From Trichobilharzia szidati (Eukaryota > Platyhelminthes > Trematoda > Strigeidida > Schistosomatidae): 64,000 nucleotides of DNA. Position numbers and translations under genes: made by a program. Shown here piece after piece: positions 1 through 15,300 of the stretch (within the stretch, counting starts at the first letter, position 1; each line of letters begins with the position of its first letter). The stretch is taken from positions 142,510,920 through 142,574,919 of the forward strand of contig OX235279.1 in assembly GCA_944472155.2 (NCBI GenBank), given 5' to 3'. The notes beneath the pieces are model-generated. The model did no database searches, had not been told where the DNA came from, and saw only the letters and a program-made list of their open reading frames with translations.

Positions 1-173
1 TATGATAAGCAGCCTGGAAGAATGGAAGCTTGTCGATAGAGCCTTTTCACATTCTTTTTCAGTATTAAAAATATGCTTTGAAATTAACTGTGTCATTATT
101 TGAAATTTTAAAGACCCTTGTCTTAGAAGTATAATATTCATTTGTATCCATTTTATTTAAGCTTTCCAACTAG

Positions 174-307
174 TGTTATGTACACTATTACTGACGCAAA
201 TGAAGAATCCCAAGGGATTTATACAGTGGAAGTTATACCTACAATTACGGATGGTGAGAAAAAGATTGAAGGGCAATATCAAGATGAAGTATCCGTCATT
301 ATACTAC
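174..307 (+). CDS. exon 1: C-terminal half of Ig domain 1
   Basis: Reads [19 protein letters not shown] and on to VIIL, the E-to-G strands of an Ig fold. The position that should be the second disulphide Cys (GxYxC) is Val, and the F-G region is longer than in the other domains. The acceptor could be the AG ending at 173 or at 161; both keep the same frame (entry phase 2). The donor is gtaagt at 308, exit phase 1, matching exon 2. The other half of the domain lies upstream of the window. Confidence 0.65.
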
Positions 308-3300
308 GTAAGTTTTCATCAGTACTATTGTTGTATTATGCAAATGCAAATAATTACTGCAGTTCTAATACATTTATGAATTAATATCAGTAAAAAGTTT
401 GAGCATTTTGGACCAGATCAAATAAAGTATAATTATATTTCAATGATTTACACACAATGATAAGTTTTGATGTTGGTAATATTTCGAGCAAAATTACCGT
501 CCGTGTTCACACCACTGTTGGAATTGTTTTGTTTTTTAATTCACACATTTATGATTTGTACTCATATACATAGTTCATTTTTTGTTCATTCATTTTTGTA
601 TATTCAGAATTATATTCCAGGTTGTTGACAGTTGTACTGAGTCACCCCTTGTTACATGTATCCGGTGTGACCTTAATGAATATAGATTCTGTTAAAAGTC
701 TCTCTTTCCATTTGTTCATATTAGTTCATATTTAGAATACAAACATTGTTCCAATCGATATTGGGGTTTTTGTCCCATGCATGTACAGCTATAGATGATT
801 TTTTTCTAAATTCTTGTAAGCTTGTGTTCCTGTTCTTTGACCTTTAGTTAGGCTTTTATGTTCATTCACTTTTATTTTGAGTGATCTGAACGTTTGGCCC
901 ATATATTTAGTCGGACACTCGGCACAAGATATTTTGTATATCACATTGTTTTTATCCATCATTTTTATGGGATCTTTCAGTTGATTAATTTTATTTTTAA
1001 TTAGATTCGTCGTGCGAATCCCAATATTTCTGAGGTTTCTTCGAATTGCCTCTGATGTACCATTTTTGTATGGTATTGTGACTGTTTGTTTGCATTCTTC
1101 CGTCTTGTTATTCTCCAGTTTTACCCTCTTTTTTATATTATCTTTAATAAATTCTTTTGGGTAGTTGTTGTCGAGTATTATTTTGAATAGGGCATTTATT
1201 CAATTGAATTTTAAATTTTCCCGTCGATTGATTGGACCAAAGTGCTCGGTCTCAGGTTGACATGTCGGCTGCTAGTCACCATCCACCAATTAAATTCCAA
1301 TTAAATGTCCAGACATCGTCGAAACATCCTCACAAGAAGCCAACATGTCAACCTGAGACCGAGCACTTCGGTCCAATCAATCGACGGGAAAATGTAAAAT
1401 TCAATTAAATTAATATGACCCGTTGCACAAGAGGTGGCTATCTTGTAGCGCAAGTGGTCTAGTGGATAACGCTTTGGTATTTGAAACTATGGGCACTGGG
1501 TTCGAGCCTCGGTGGGAACATCATCACTGACTGGGAATTGTAGGTACATCCAGTGATGAATCCCAACCAGGACGAAATGCGCATCCTGGATTCCACTGCT
1601 AATCATCATCCACCAATTAAAGACATATATTTCTTTACGCTGGTCCCCTGGTGTTATTGTAAATCTGCGTATTCTATCTGTAAGATCTTGTATTAATCCT
1701 TGTTTTACCGTGAGTGGATGAGCTGAGTGATAATCAAGGAATCTTCCAGAGTGTGTAGTTTTTCTATATAGCGTCTTTTTTTAATGCTACCATCTGTTAC
1801 TCTTTGTATTTTGTAGTCTAACAGGCAGTTCCCCAATTTCGTTCTCTATTTCCATAGTGAATTTTATTGTGTCGACATGTCTGTTTATGTGCAGTGTGAA
1901 TGTTGACTATTGTAACTAGAACATAGAATTAACAAAATATGAACAACCGGGTATTGGTAGAGAAATGCAAAAGGATTTTCTTATAAAAATCATATCACCC
2001 TCATACTTCTGAAGAACAGTTAGTCGACACCTCATCAGTGAAATGCAGCAGTTACATGCTAAGTAATTATATGGTTGTGGAATAAGCAAAGCTAGATGAT
2101 ATATATTGATAAGTATTCTAATATCTTAGTGAATAAAAAACAAGGTTACAAGGACGGTGAGATAAACTGTGCTGACTCCAAACGGGGTACGAGCTGTTTT
2201 TCACCTACAATGAGTATTTGCAATCAATTTCAGATTTTCCTAGTAAACTTCCACGTGTTTCTAAAAAATTTTAAGATTGTTCGCGAGATCTACAAGTTGT
2301 GTAATTTCCAGCAAGTGCTCCATCCATTTTTTAAAGTTTTGTTTTTACTAAAAATGTATTATAAAAACTATACATAACTGTAAAGTAAGGTTAAGGGAGC
2401 CAAGAGGGAATAGTTCAGTCGACCTTATTCTGTCGTTATGAAAAGGATTCTACGGTAGTATTAATGAATGGGGTGAATGAGAAACTAGACAGAAGTTGAC
2501 ACGATTAGATTATAGTAAGCCTTTTATTTTTGTTTTTGAAACAAATATAAATCCCATATTGCTTTTTAGACATTTGATTTTTTTCCCTAAAATTTTCAAT
2601 CAACAAAAGTCAAGACTAGTGGCTATACATCCAGTTGTTCACTATGATATGTTTACTACTTAATATAATTAAGTAGTTAAGCGGTAATCGGTAATATACT
2701 TAAAGGATAACCCAGTTGCAGCCTATCCTATTTATAGTCTGGTTATAGTTACTTTTACAGTTTAAGTAATTTAAAAACCAGTAGCCAGTTACTTGTTCTT
2801 ATGAAAATGAGCCAAAGATCATGGAACAAAAATGACATTAGTTCATGGAGACTGTGACTGTTAGTCTGATCCATGTACAGGGTGTAAACTGTTCGACTAG
2901 TGTTCAAGGAAAGCTAACAGTCAATGGTTGGAGACTGTTTTTTTAAGTGATTCAAATGTTTTCACTTCCAACTATTGTCTATTTCCTGAAAATTCACACT
3001 GATCGTTATTCACTTACCCTTTTCTTCCATATATATACATATATCTCTTGTAGTTTCGTTTCATTTACTTCCACTACTTTTGTGTGTAATATATCGAACA
3101 GTGACAACTTGAACTGCCACAGTTATGCTCAGAATTCTACGTTGATGACTTTGTCAAGTCACCCTGGGAAGATGATAGTATAATACGAATGCCTTATTCG
3201 ACAAACATAGCGACTTAAGTTTCAGAAATTCTTAATGCGTCAACCTGTTAAGCAAGCACTACTTCTTTACGCATGTTTCCGTTCAGAAGTATACTCCAAT

Positions 3301-6300
3301 TAAACACACTGTTGTCCTACTATGCAACGAGCAGAGATGAGTGGTAATGAAATTTATATAATAATGCTCTACAAGACGTAATGTTTCCTGCTACAAAGAC
3401 AAGTTAACGTAAAACAAATGCCTGTGAAGCATAAGTTGATGCAGTCATTTATTTAATTGGTTTCTCTTCAGCTGCGTACAACCTGAAAGTTAATTATTTA
3501 CGTCTACAGAGAAATCTTGACATACACACATAATTAATAAATAATGCTCAGAAGTTACACTAATATAAGTTATTGTAATTTAAACAAAATACAAACATAC
3601 AAAATTAATGTTCGGATACATTGAAAATTGAGTTGCACAATCAAGACAAGAAGTGAAGAGTTGCTTTAACATAATTTAGTTAGTTCCTCTTCTGTTTCTA
3701 TGACGTAACCTAAACTCATCACACTATTATGCAAATGATTAGTTATTTATCATCAACTCCTCACCTCTTGTCTTGAATGTACAACTCAGTGTTAGCAAGT
3801 TGGTAAGTCAACCATGATTATATATATTTCATCATATAATAGAGAAATGGTTTGCATTGTTACTAGGAAATTATAGGAATTTTCTGCTGTTAACGTTTAG
3901 AGCAAAATTTAATTTGATAAAGTCTCACAGTGTTATACAGTATTATTTACTGATGACCTTTCGAACACAATTTATTGCCCCATAATCAAATCAAGGCACT
4001 CACAGAACTTTCCAACTAGGAAACAGGAAGGCAACGAAATAAAAGATGGTACCACTTTATTCTGTAAAAACTGTAGTTCTTTTTTTTCCTTTAATTCCTA
4101 GAGGAACATAGGGCTTCAGCCGTGCGTCTCCACTGCGTTCGGTTCTCTGCTACAGTCTTCACCTGGCTCCAAGTCTGCCCACATGCTTCCATCTCCTGTT
4201 AACATGACCTCCTCCAAGTCACCCTTGCACTGACGACCAACTCGCCGCTTCCCATTCAGTCGGGTTCCACTCGAGCAATGGCTTGTCTAGTGATGTCACT
4301 TGATGGATTGTTTCCTCACAGTATGACCAGTCCATCTCCATTTCTTTCTGCCTATTTGTTTCACAATCGGTTCCTGGTTCGTTCGCTCCCATAGATCCCT
4401 ACTGCTGATCTTATCTGGCCGGCCATCTGATCTTGAGCGGTATTGAGCGAAGACAACTGTTAATGAAGGTCTGTAGTTTGTTTGAGATGCTCTTTATGAC
4501 GCGCAGTGCAAGTCTCTGATCCGTATAGTGAGTAGCACTGACTTCACATTGGAGTTGAAAATCCGGATCTTATTTTTGATGCTGAGTGCTGTTGACCTCC
4601 ACACAGACTTGAGAGTAGTGAAAGCTTGTCTTGCTTTTCCGATTCTTGCTTTGATATCTTCGTCAGTTCCGTCTGCCTGTAGTTGAAACGATGCTTTCCA
4701 GGTAGGTAGGTGAAGGAGGTTGTTTCTTTCAGGTTCCTCCTCCTCCTCCTCGTTGTCTGTTGTTGTTATTCTTGTCCAGGAATCTTCATCACCTCTGTTT
4801 TCTCTATGTTCACCTGAAGTCCCTCCTATCTTTGATGCTTCTTCTGCCAACTTGTTGCTTTTCACTTGCATATCTTCCAGTTTGTGGGAAATCACACATA
4901 TATCATCGGCGAAGTCCAGATCCTCCAAGCTTTTTGTGTGATTCCATTTTATGCCTGTTTCCTCATTGCCCACTGTTTGTCGCATTATCCAGTCTACTGC
5001 AATCAGGAAAATCATTGGCTATAGTAGGCGGCCTTGTCTTACTCCTGTCCTTGCTTTGTTCAAATTCATTAAGGGGAATAAATTTATGAAATTTTCTTTA
5101 TGATGGAATTATACTGTACTACAGTTCCCAAGTTATATTCTTATTTTAACGTTGCGATATATTACAAATTATATTAGTCGGTTAATTACAATTATATCTG
5201 TTCTATGTGCTGAATCCACCGTCATATTTGCTAAGATCATATGCACTTTGTTTATACTTTTGTAAACACAGTTGTCATAGCGTTTGCCGGAAGCCATGCT
5301 TGAGCCTTTAATCAGCGCATAGATTATACTTCGAGCAAACAGAAACGTTTGACATAAATGAAGAATTTACTTTATTTATCAAGCACATTTTCCTTATTAC
5401 AGCTCCTCCTCCACGTGTTCTAATACCACGTAATGCAAGTGTTGAACCGAGAACAGACGCTGTACTCATCTGTAATATATTCAGTCTGCATGAAAATGTT
5501 GAAGTTAAATGGTACCGAGGTCTGGAACCAAGATTCGAATTGAAAAATGGACGAAGGCATACAATTAGTTTGAATCAGGATAATCCTCCAGGTGGTTTAG
5601 CATCCGCATTTACAAGTACATTGACAATAAGGTAAGTTTCAAAAAGTTATAGATAGGTGTTAATTGAATGTGTATTTATTATTTACTATTTATATCTTTT
5701 GAAAATAACTTTTATGTGAATTTTTTCAAATAGGAAACACTACTAATGTTTTTAGACGTAAGGAATTTTAGGGTTACAGTGAATCACCTTATTCAGGACC
5801 TTTGTTTGGCAGCATTATTCGCATAGTCTATTCTTTAAACGATTTTTAATGAGCTAGTGTTATTCTCGATTGACAGTTTTTTTATTTGGTATGAGTCTCT
5901 AATAATTATCCTACGCCAGATGGAAATTATAGATTATACTGGAGAGTTTTAGAGGTGATAGATGAGAAATGCTTAAATATGACTGCAGAAATCGTTAATT
6001 TGTCTTTAGAATATTGTAATGTTAGTCCTTAAAATTTCAAGTTCGACCACAAACTGATGTCCATTAGAAAACCGTTCAAAACTGTGGAGTACTGGACAGT
6101 TGTGTTACAGTTCAGGATTCTTCGGCAGTATGCATGCGTGAACCCACCAGAGGTTGTATCCGGAAGCTTCAAGTTAAGAGGTGAGCCTGTTGGCCACTCA
6201 GCCCCTGGGACGTAATCCAATAGCCCATGAATTCTAACTTCTACTAAATCGTGATATATAACCCTATTGCCAGCCAGTGTTATAGGGAAGTAGTTGTCCT

Positions 6301-9300
6301 CACTGCATCTTGATGGATATAACTTGTGACAACTTCTAACTAGAACTTTAGGTACTCCATCCTGCAGTCAGTCGCTAGTGACCAGTAGGTCAGATTTTAA
6401 GTTTTGTTTTGCAGGGATTCCAGTGAATTCAGGTTAGATCAATAGCTGACGTCAGTTAAAGAAATCTCCCAATCTAGGACCCTCTGATTTATAATGTTTC
6501 TTCAACTAGTGCAAGACTTCCCAACGATTATCTCCAACTATCCGAGAATGAATAAAACGTCACACTTCTTAACACATTCATTTTGACTGAAAATAATGTA
6601 TATTTAATTATCACGGAAAATAAAAGGCAAGAACTGGGGTTAGGCAGTATATCTGTGAAATTTTGATTACTATGCAGTGTTTTCAAGTTACTTCTAGTAA
6701 CCCTTTTGTCAGTTACAGTTATGAGTTTATTATTTTTCTGTTTTCCAAAAATCTTTGAAAAGAACTGCAACGGAAAGTGACTCAGGAAAGTATATTTGTG
6801 AAGCAGAACACAAAGGTGGAGTCAGTGAAGCTGATGGATTTCTCCTTATTCATAGTAAGTCTTAAAAATTTGGGATACATGAGCCATATATGATACTGCT
6901 AGAAAGCTACGATAAGATAGTTTGGTTAATTTCCATTGGAAAATTCATCATAGCAAAGAAAAACGAGCACCAGAAGGAGTTTTTCATCAGCGAATGCTTC
7001 TTCTGTTGCATAACGTTACTTTGCTCTGCACAGAATTAGTGCTTCTCACTAAGAGTTGATCAAGTATCCCATTTAGTTTATCCTCATGCTTTTCAACTGT
7101 TTACATATCTTGTTTCAAAAATATGAATTAGTCAATATCTAGTTATTCCATAATTTCCGCCAGATGTATTGCTTACAGATTTCTGTATTTGATTACCTCA
7201 CTTACATTTTTCGTGCACTAGGCTATATGAGTCACCCTCAGTGAGTGAGGGTGGATGATGCAACCTAGTTGTCCAGGCCGAAGTAAGTATAAAGGGGTTC
7301 GAAACCTGAACTAATCGACCACAAGTCAAGTGCTTAAGACAGTGAATCACCTCTCTACAAATTATTTAATGCACGAATGCAACTTTTCACGATTCAGTTG
7401 AGTTACCGTAAACATTTTTCCAAAATTTCTTAAGTGCCATCTGTAGAGACCAAATTTATTCGGTTATGGCCTGAACGCAAGAAATCGATCTATACGTTCT
7501 ACTGTATGGTCGGCAAAGCTTCCCTGAGGCACGCGCTATCATAAAACGTCCCAAAAGCAGGGAATAGACGATTATTCTTCAATATTCTAGCAGTTCTACT
7601 AAACAATAATAAAGCCGAAACTCAAATTTGCCTTAACAGTACTGTGAGGCAGCTACACAGGCAGTGCAAGTTTCTAAATACAAAACAAGTACTGTAAAAC
7701 AAAATTGGTTAACCAAAGTTCAAACGTAAAATGTTCATCAGAATCAAGGAGAATATCCCCAACAAGGTGGGATCAGGAGCTCTGTCCAGAAGAATCACAC
7801 ATCAACGCTCCAAGCAGGCAGTCCCGGGTCAGAATGTCCTTCATTCACTTAAACAAACTCATATTGTTAAATAACTCCTTGTCAGTGTACACAACACTCA
7901 CACAAAGAGAAGTATTATAATTAAAGATAAAACAAGGACAGAAGCAAATGGTATACATAAAAATCCACGTGTGATGTGCAAATGTCGAATTAATGATATA
8001 AAATCTAGGGAAAAAAGTGTAATAATTACAATAGTTACATAAAAATGATACAGACTGTAGGAAGATATCTTTTACTCAGTGTCTTTCATTTGGGATTTTC
8101 CACCTATAGATCTGAAACTACTGTTTTGCGCTATCTAGGTTAATATATACTTGTAAATTTTAACGGTTACTATCAGTATCATTTAAAGCTAGGATTAAAT
8201 AAAATGCAGTGACAAAAACAAGGCATTAAAATACTTGATTCAACTTTAGCCTTAAGTGTCAATAGGATGGATATCCACTAGAATATAGGGTACTATTTTG
8301 CTAGTATATTAAGTATGAAGTTTACATATATATATATATAACTCAATGGAGTTTAAACCACTTGTTGGATGAGACAGCTGTAAGGGACTGCATGTGTTAT
8401 TATTACGCGACAATTGCCAGCCTTACTAAATTCAATGTGCTCCAGTATCCAATTAGCAGCCTACCTAAATTCTAAGTACTGATACTGAAAAATGAATCAA
8501 GACACGAAATTGCTCAGAAGTTTGCTCGGAAGAGCAATATATTTATGCAGAATACAGGTAAAGATGATTTTAGGGAAAAGGTGAAATAATAAATTCGTCT
8601 ACTGACGGGGTTCTGCGTATCCGTCTGAATCAACACATTTAGGAAGTTTAAAATGATGTGAAAGGCCTTCTTTGATGCATATGCGTTCAAAAAAAACTTG
8701 AAAAACCGCCAGCATCCGGAGGTACACCGGCAGTTTGTTTAGTTAATATTCAATTAATTCAGTTTCATCCATTTATCTTATCTCTAACCGTATTTTGGTA
8801 CGGGGAAACAACATTCCTAAGCTTGACTCCTAATGACGTGGTAGGTGAGTGCTGCTAAAAGGCACAACTGCAAGTAAATAATCTCTCTATTACTCCCTGA
8901 ATTTCTCTGTTTCTTTCACTAGTGTTAATTTGTAACAGAATCTGACTTGAGATTCGTTGACTTCCCAAACGACCTTTAAGAGGACTTCTCGGAAATTTCC
9001 TAACCTCAGAATCATTGAATCACTAAGCAATCAATTTAGGACCCATAGAAACCCTCTGTGGTATCCTGATGTATGTCAGTTCATGAATAATAAGTCTTTT
9101 CATATGTATATGTATATATGTCATAATTTAAACTCGACTTGCATTACGAGTGTTTAATTTATTCGCTTTTTTTTTCACAAGCCAGTTGGCGTCTGTTTGA
9201 CTGTAGAAACTATTTACAAAATTAAGAAAACTGAATGGGAAGTCAAGTGAAGTTGAAAGTGGGCATAAATCTCATTTTTCTCCTTTGCATAACTTTTATT

Positions 9301-12300
9301 TCCCCAAAATATAGCTCGTCCTATTGTAACTGCTGACGAAGAAACAGTTACATTCAAAGAGGGAAGTGCACTGGTCATGAGTTGTCGTTCAGAAGGAGCA
9401 CCAAAACCTAAAATTATATGGGCTTATAATAATGTACCGATTACAATATCCACTGATGATGATCAGCGTATTACAGTGATCGAGGAGTTTTTTGTAAGTT
9501 TCATTTGCTTTTATTATTCGTTATTTTATTTTTATTAGTCCATTAATGATCACAATGTGTGTCGGCGGCTTAGCGGTAGAATGTCCGCTAACCACGCGAG
9601 TGGTCCGGGGTTCGATCCACGGCCGACACACCCCTTTACATCGTGAAGCTGATGATAAGACCGGTAAAGAGGGAAGTTTTGGCATGAGACTAACAAATTC
9701 ACCTCGTAAAAATAAACACCCCTGCTACTGAAACCTCAAAGCTCTAGCTTGAAGCCCTATATTCTCCTGGGAACGTAAAGAAATAAGAAGAGTAATCTAA
9801 ATGATCACATACAATTTACACGAGGGATTTAGAATATTCTAAAAGATTTTCCGATGGGAAGAAGAACGTGTCTCAGCAGTCTTCAGTCAGGGTTGACTAT
9901 GAAGTCCAGAATACTTAGGTATATACATAAATACACATATGGATCCACTAGAGCAGAAGACATTTTTTTTCCATAACTAACAAGAATGCATTATCAGTTC
10001 ACCCGTACAAGTAACTATGATGCCAACCAAGAGTGTTCATTTGGTTTTTATCATCACTGTCTGTGCTACCTGAATATGTATTTTAATATTTTACCAACAA
10101 TCACCAGTTATCATGACTGTCATTATGAGGGTTTATATGATTTCACCCAGGAGAGTTATACTTAACAGTAAATGAATTTATACCTTACAAACTACAGAAT
10201 GACATTTTATCATTAAACAGAGGTCGTTTAAAGCATGTTTCGCACTTTTAAATAGAATACGCCGGCCTGTTTAAATAGCTGAGCTACCTATTGTTCTACC
10301 CAGTACAATGCATAAAGTCCACCCTATTTAATAATGTTTCAATCGTCGAGTTATATCCCTGTATCACATAACGACATAAGTGAAGGACAGATATTACGGA
10401 ATACTCAAGCGTGCCTTGGACATATCGCTTAAAATGATGTACTATCCATTATTATTATTTCACACACAAGGAATAAATGTTTTGCAATAAAATACGATAA
10501 ATACTCTGTACCGTGTATGAAAGCGCTATTCAGAATAATGCTATTATTATTATTACTATCAATAACATTAATTATGAAATGTCTAGTGTTTAGTAATTTG
10601 TTCCTATTTCTTCTGCATATTATAACATAGCTAACGTGCTAATATCTCAGTCTGGTATGCATTAGCCCCAGCTACTGTTTTTTTACATAAACGACGATAG
10701 CCTAATGTATTTTATAAGTCAATAACAGACTTTTCTTATAACAAACAATGGTTAATAATAATTCTGTAATGGTAGCACAGCGGTTAGGACTCTCGCCGAC
10801 CATGCACATGGTCCGAGGTTCGATCCCCTGCCGACGCACACCTGATATCTATGGTCGGCCTGCAAAATTTGGACCACCGATATCCATGCTGAAAATTACA
10901 TACTTGTGTGTGGCATCAAGCTGTAACCAAAATTAAAAAAAATAATAAAATAAAATTATTCTTCTGTGTGTTCAGGTTACAAAAGATGTAGCGAGATTTG
11001 AGCTATAGCCTACTTAGTACAGAGAATTCGTGTGTCTGAAATAATTTTATCCCCTTCAGTACCTAAATATTAATGATTAATCTCACTTTTAAAAATTCAA
11101 AGTAAACAGTTTTAGTCTAACTAACCAAACCTTTGTACACATCTATCGTTTTCTTCATTAAAGGAGTCAAGATTAATTATTCGTCCTGCAAAATCTAGTG
11201 ATGCTGGTGACTATTCATGCATAGCTATTAATTCAGCTGGCAATAGTACAATACAGATTACTGCTAATTTTATATCACCGCCAAAAATCGAAAAACTGGA
11301 AATATCTACTCCTCTGCCAGTAGAAGGCCAAGAACAAACATTTACATGTCATGTCTCTGGTAAACCAAAACCTAAAGTAAAATGGGACTTCAATGGTAGC
11401 CCGGTAAGTTTACGATTTATTTGATTCTTTGCTAAATCATTACTCTTATGCACCAAAAGAAGTAGAATATGACTAGGTTGTGTCGAGGATGGCTTCCCTC
11501 CATTCTACCAACAGCAACAATCAGTACCAGTTACCATCAACAGAAGAGATTTAACAGAGGTTGTTTCCTTCACTTATCTAGGAAGCATCGTTTCAACTGC
11601 ATACAGCGGGATAGATGAAGATGTCAAAGCCAGGCAGTCAGAATCGAAAAGGGAAGATACTCCTTCATCAGCCTGAAACCAGTTTGGAAATCTTCTGCAC
11701 TGTTTTCAGCTAGAATAAAGAACAAGATTCGGATTTTCAGCACAAACGTGAAGGCAGTCAGTACTTCCATACGGGTCAGAAACTTGGCTGGCGTTTCACG
11801 GAAAGGATTTCCAACAGGTTGCAGACTTTCATCAACAGCTACCTTCGCTGGCTCCATACTGAAGACCAAATAGCTGGCTAAAAAGAATTAGTAACAAGAA
11901 ACTATGGGAACAGACCAACCATGAGCCGGTCGCTCAACAAATATGTAGGACAAAATGGAGATGGATCAGGCATACATTGAGGAGGCCATCAAATGACATC
12001 GCGCACAATGCAGTCGATCGCTCGAGTGGGATCCAAATGGGAAGCGATGAGTGGATCGTCGGTGGGATGGTGACATGGAGGAGATTGCAGATTATGGGCA
12101 ATCATGGACCCAGGTGAAGAGGACAGAAGAGAATAGAAGAAGGTGAGGATATGTTGTTGAAGCCCTCTGTCTCACTTGGAACCTAGGGGAACAAAAATAA
12201 ATGGCAATGTCAAGGACGATGATGTCACCTTATTAGTCAAGATGCATAAGGTAAGAAGAGATACAAACCGCGGACCTATGGGCATCTTATGTTAATTAAC

Positions 12301-15300
12301 CACGTCTTTACTGAAAGAAAAGATTATCTGTACCTAATAGTAATTCAGCAAAACTAAAATATACCTAACAAGATAAAATTACAATCGTTAGTAATTATGC
12401 ACATCAGCATTCATGTACTTGTAGTCTTCATGTACATTGCATCAAAGAACCTTCATTTCTCTGTCAAGCTTCATACTAAAAAGTCACAACAATTCATTCC
12501 TCATTTAAAGAGGTACTCATTACAGCGGGACAACATCAGTTAATATGGAAATTCATCCCATAAATATAAATGAACAAGCATTTACTAATATTCCTCTTTA
12601 AATGCTTTCGATAACAAAGAATATGAGATTGGTTGTCTGCTATCTCTTAAATGACTGTGTTTTCTTTGTTAATACTTTTAAAATAAAGGTTACTAGTAGT
12701 CCCGGTATACGTATTGATGAAGAGGCAGGAGTCTTGAAACTACTTTCAGTTCGTCAAGATATGAAGGGTGAATGGACATGTCTTGCTGAAAATACTGCTG
12801 GTTATACAAGGGAGTCTGTACTAATGGATGTTGGATGTAAGTCTGAGTTTATTAATCACTGTGGATATTTAATTTGTGGTTATTGTGAATACTAATTTGT
12901 CACGTCTCCATCAATAAGCCGTTTTGTTTTCCTGAATAAGTAAACGTGGAATATTTACAGCCTGTTGAACTATCTTCTCCTCTGTTTTCTGAACTACAGG
13001 GCATGGTACGATTCCCGTTGGAATTCTCGATATTAGGGAAATTTTAATAAATGAATCGTCTAACACTGTCATTTAATGGTGTAATTTACCGGAAATTTGA
13101 TGCCGAATGAATTATTTTGATCAACTTTAAACTTTGGTTAGTAAGTGAATTAACACGAACTAATGTGTCCTGTCTTTCATGATGACTGCCTTCGAATAAC
13201 AGTCCGTTGACAAGTGATGAATATCTAGTTCTATGTATGAAAAAATATCATAAAATGTTACCAATAAGTCTGTATCAATTTGTCCTCATAGTTCTGCATA
13301 AATAACACAGCTCATTTGAAAGAAATGAAAAATATTCACCTGAATGATCAGAGTATCATAAAATTAGAAGATGAACGTGAAGATAGAACAGAGGTTCCTC
13401 GGTAATCGATCAGATCTTGGTTGACTATCATACGTCTTGTGCGTATCCAAACCGGTTTATTATGAATTTATTTGAAATACTCTATCGTTAGACTTCCTGA
13501 AGTAAGATTTCGAATTGATTGTGTCTTTAAACGCGCCACAAATTGTTTTTGAATTTTTCAGTCCCACCAAAAGTGCTTACGGATATTACTAGTTCGAAGG
13601 TGTTAGCTGAATTCGCAATGGATACAACTTTAAGTTGTCCAGTAACTGGTCAACCACAACCAAATGTTAAATGGTATCGTGTTACTGGATCGGGGAATGT
13701 TCCACTGAGTTTTGGTAATCGTTATATTCTGCAGGCTGATAACTCTTTACTAATACATGGTAAGTTATATGATTCTAAATGTGGATAAAAAAATTTCCAT
13801 ATAATCATAAAATATGAATTAAGTTTGTACAATTAAGCGGTATTTCGCCTAAGTTTCTTTAAATTGCTCATTTCTGTACATTCCAATGTTTCTTTTTTTG
13901 AAGTAAGTGTTTTGAATATCATTACTATTCCCTTGGGTTCCGAGTGGAACATAGGGCCTCAACAGCACATCTCCATTTCATCCTGTTTTCTGTAGTTCCC
14001 TTCAGCTGACCGCATGGTTCACGATTGTCTATAAACTTTAATCTCCTCCTCACACGATCTCCTCAGTGTTACCCTGTAACGACAGAAGGCAAGAGTCAGG
14101 CAACAGATCATTTATTAAGGAAATCAACGCATATTTATATATGTTTTCATGTACATTACTATGGATACGTAAACAAACAAACACAGTCTTCCGATTGGTT
14201 GTTTCTCACGACAAATCTTGGGAACGTAAATATTGACGTAAATTATTGTCTACCAATTTGGCTAGTAGACAGCTCTCACCACAACCCTTGGACGCCCAAC
14301 TTGGGGCCCCCTCGAGGGCCTGGCAAGCCATGTCACTCGGCGGTCTGCTGAACATGTATCCGATCCACCTCCACTTACTTCGTCATATTTCATGGACAAT
14401 AAGTTCTTGGTTGGGTTGCTGCCTGTTAGAGTTCCTTGTTACTAATCCTTTCTAGTCATCCGGTCTTCAGTATGGAGCTGGCGAAGGCATTTGCTGACAA
14501 AAGTCTGCATCTTGCTGGAAATGCTTTTGTTGATGCACCAAGTTTCTTTCTAATATAGCAGCAATAAGAAGATGTAATTTGTCTGAATCTTGTAATGTAT
14601 TTGTGCAACACATTTCGAACAATCTGATTCCACATTTACTTATCAAGTCAATTTATATGGGAAATAAAAGGCAATTAAAGTACACAAAGTCAAAAAAAGG
14701 ATTTAAGAATAATTAACACCACGTTTGCTTATCCCACTAGACAACCATTTCCAAGGTAGGCTAAGAGTAATAATTAATTTAAAACAGTTTAAATCAATAA
14801 AAAGACTTAATTTGTCAGAATTGTGTAATGTATTTGCACAACACACATTTTGAACAATCTGATCGTATACGGACTTGTTACATGAAATTAATACAGAGTT
14901 AAGTGGTGAGAAAATGGACTCAGGTCAAGTTAAAAGGACATATTGAAGGTCAAATAACAATGAAGATCACTAAACCAAATGAGAGAGGTAATAGTACATC
15001 TGCTATGGTATCAAAACAAAATTTACCAAGGAAGGTTTAATGTGATGACGAATTATTTTTGAACGCATAAAGATGGTTTAAACTTTCTAATTGCTAAGGC
15101 TTCCACAAACTTTAGGATACGTCCCAAATACATAACACGATTCAGACGAATTACATCTTCTTATTGCTTTATCTAAATTCATAAAGGGAACTAATTGTCC
15201 TAATATGGAAGCATTGACTTAACACTGGTGTTGAAATTTAGGAGTTTATTCTCGGTGTTAAATTCATCAGATTTCTCAACCGATTTCAGAATACCTAAAT

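Noticed and set aside
8645..8760. Possible Penelope arm piece (atgcgttcaaaaaaaacttg)
   Set aside because: The match to the arm is limited to about 12 bases.
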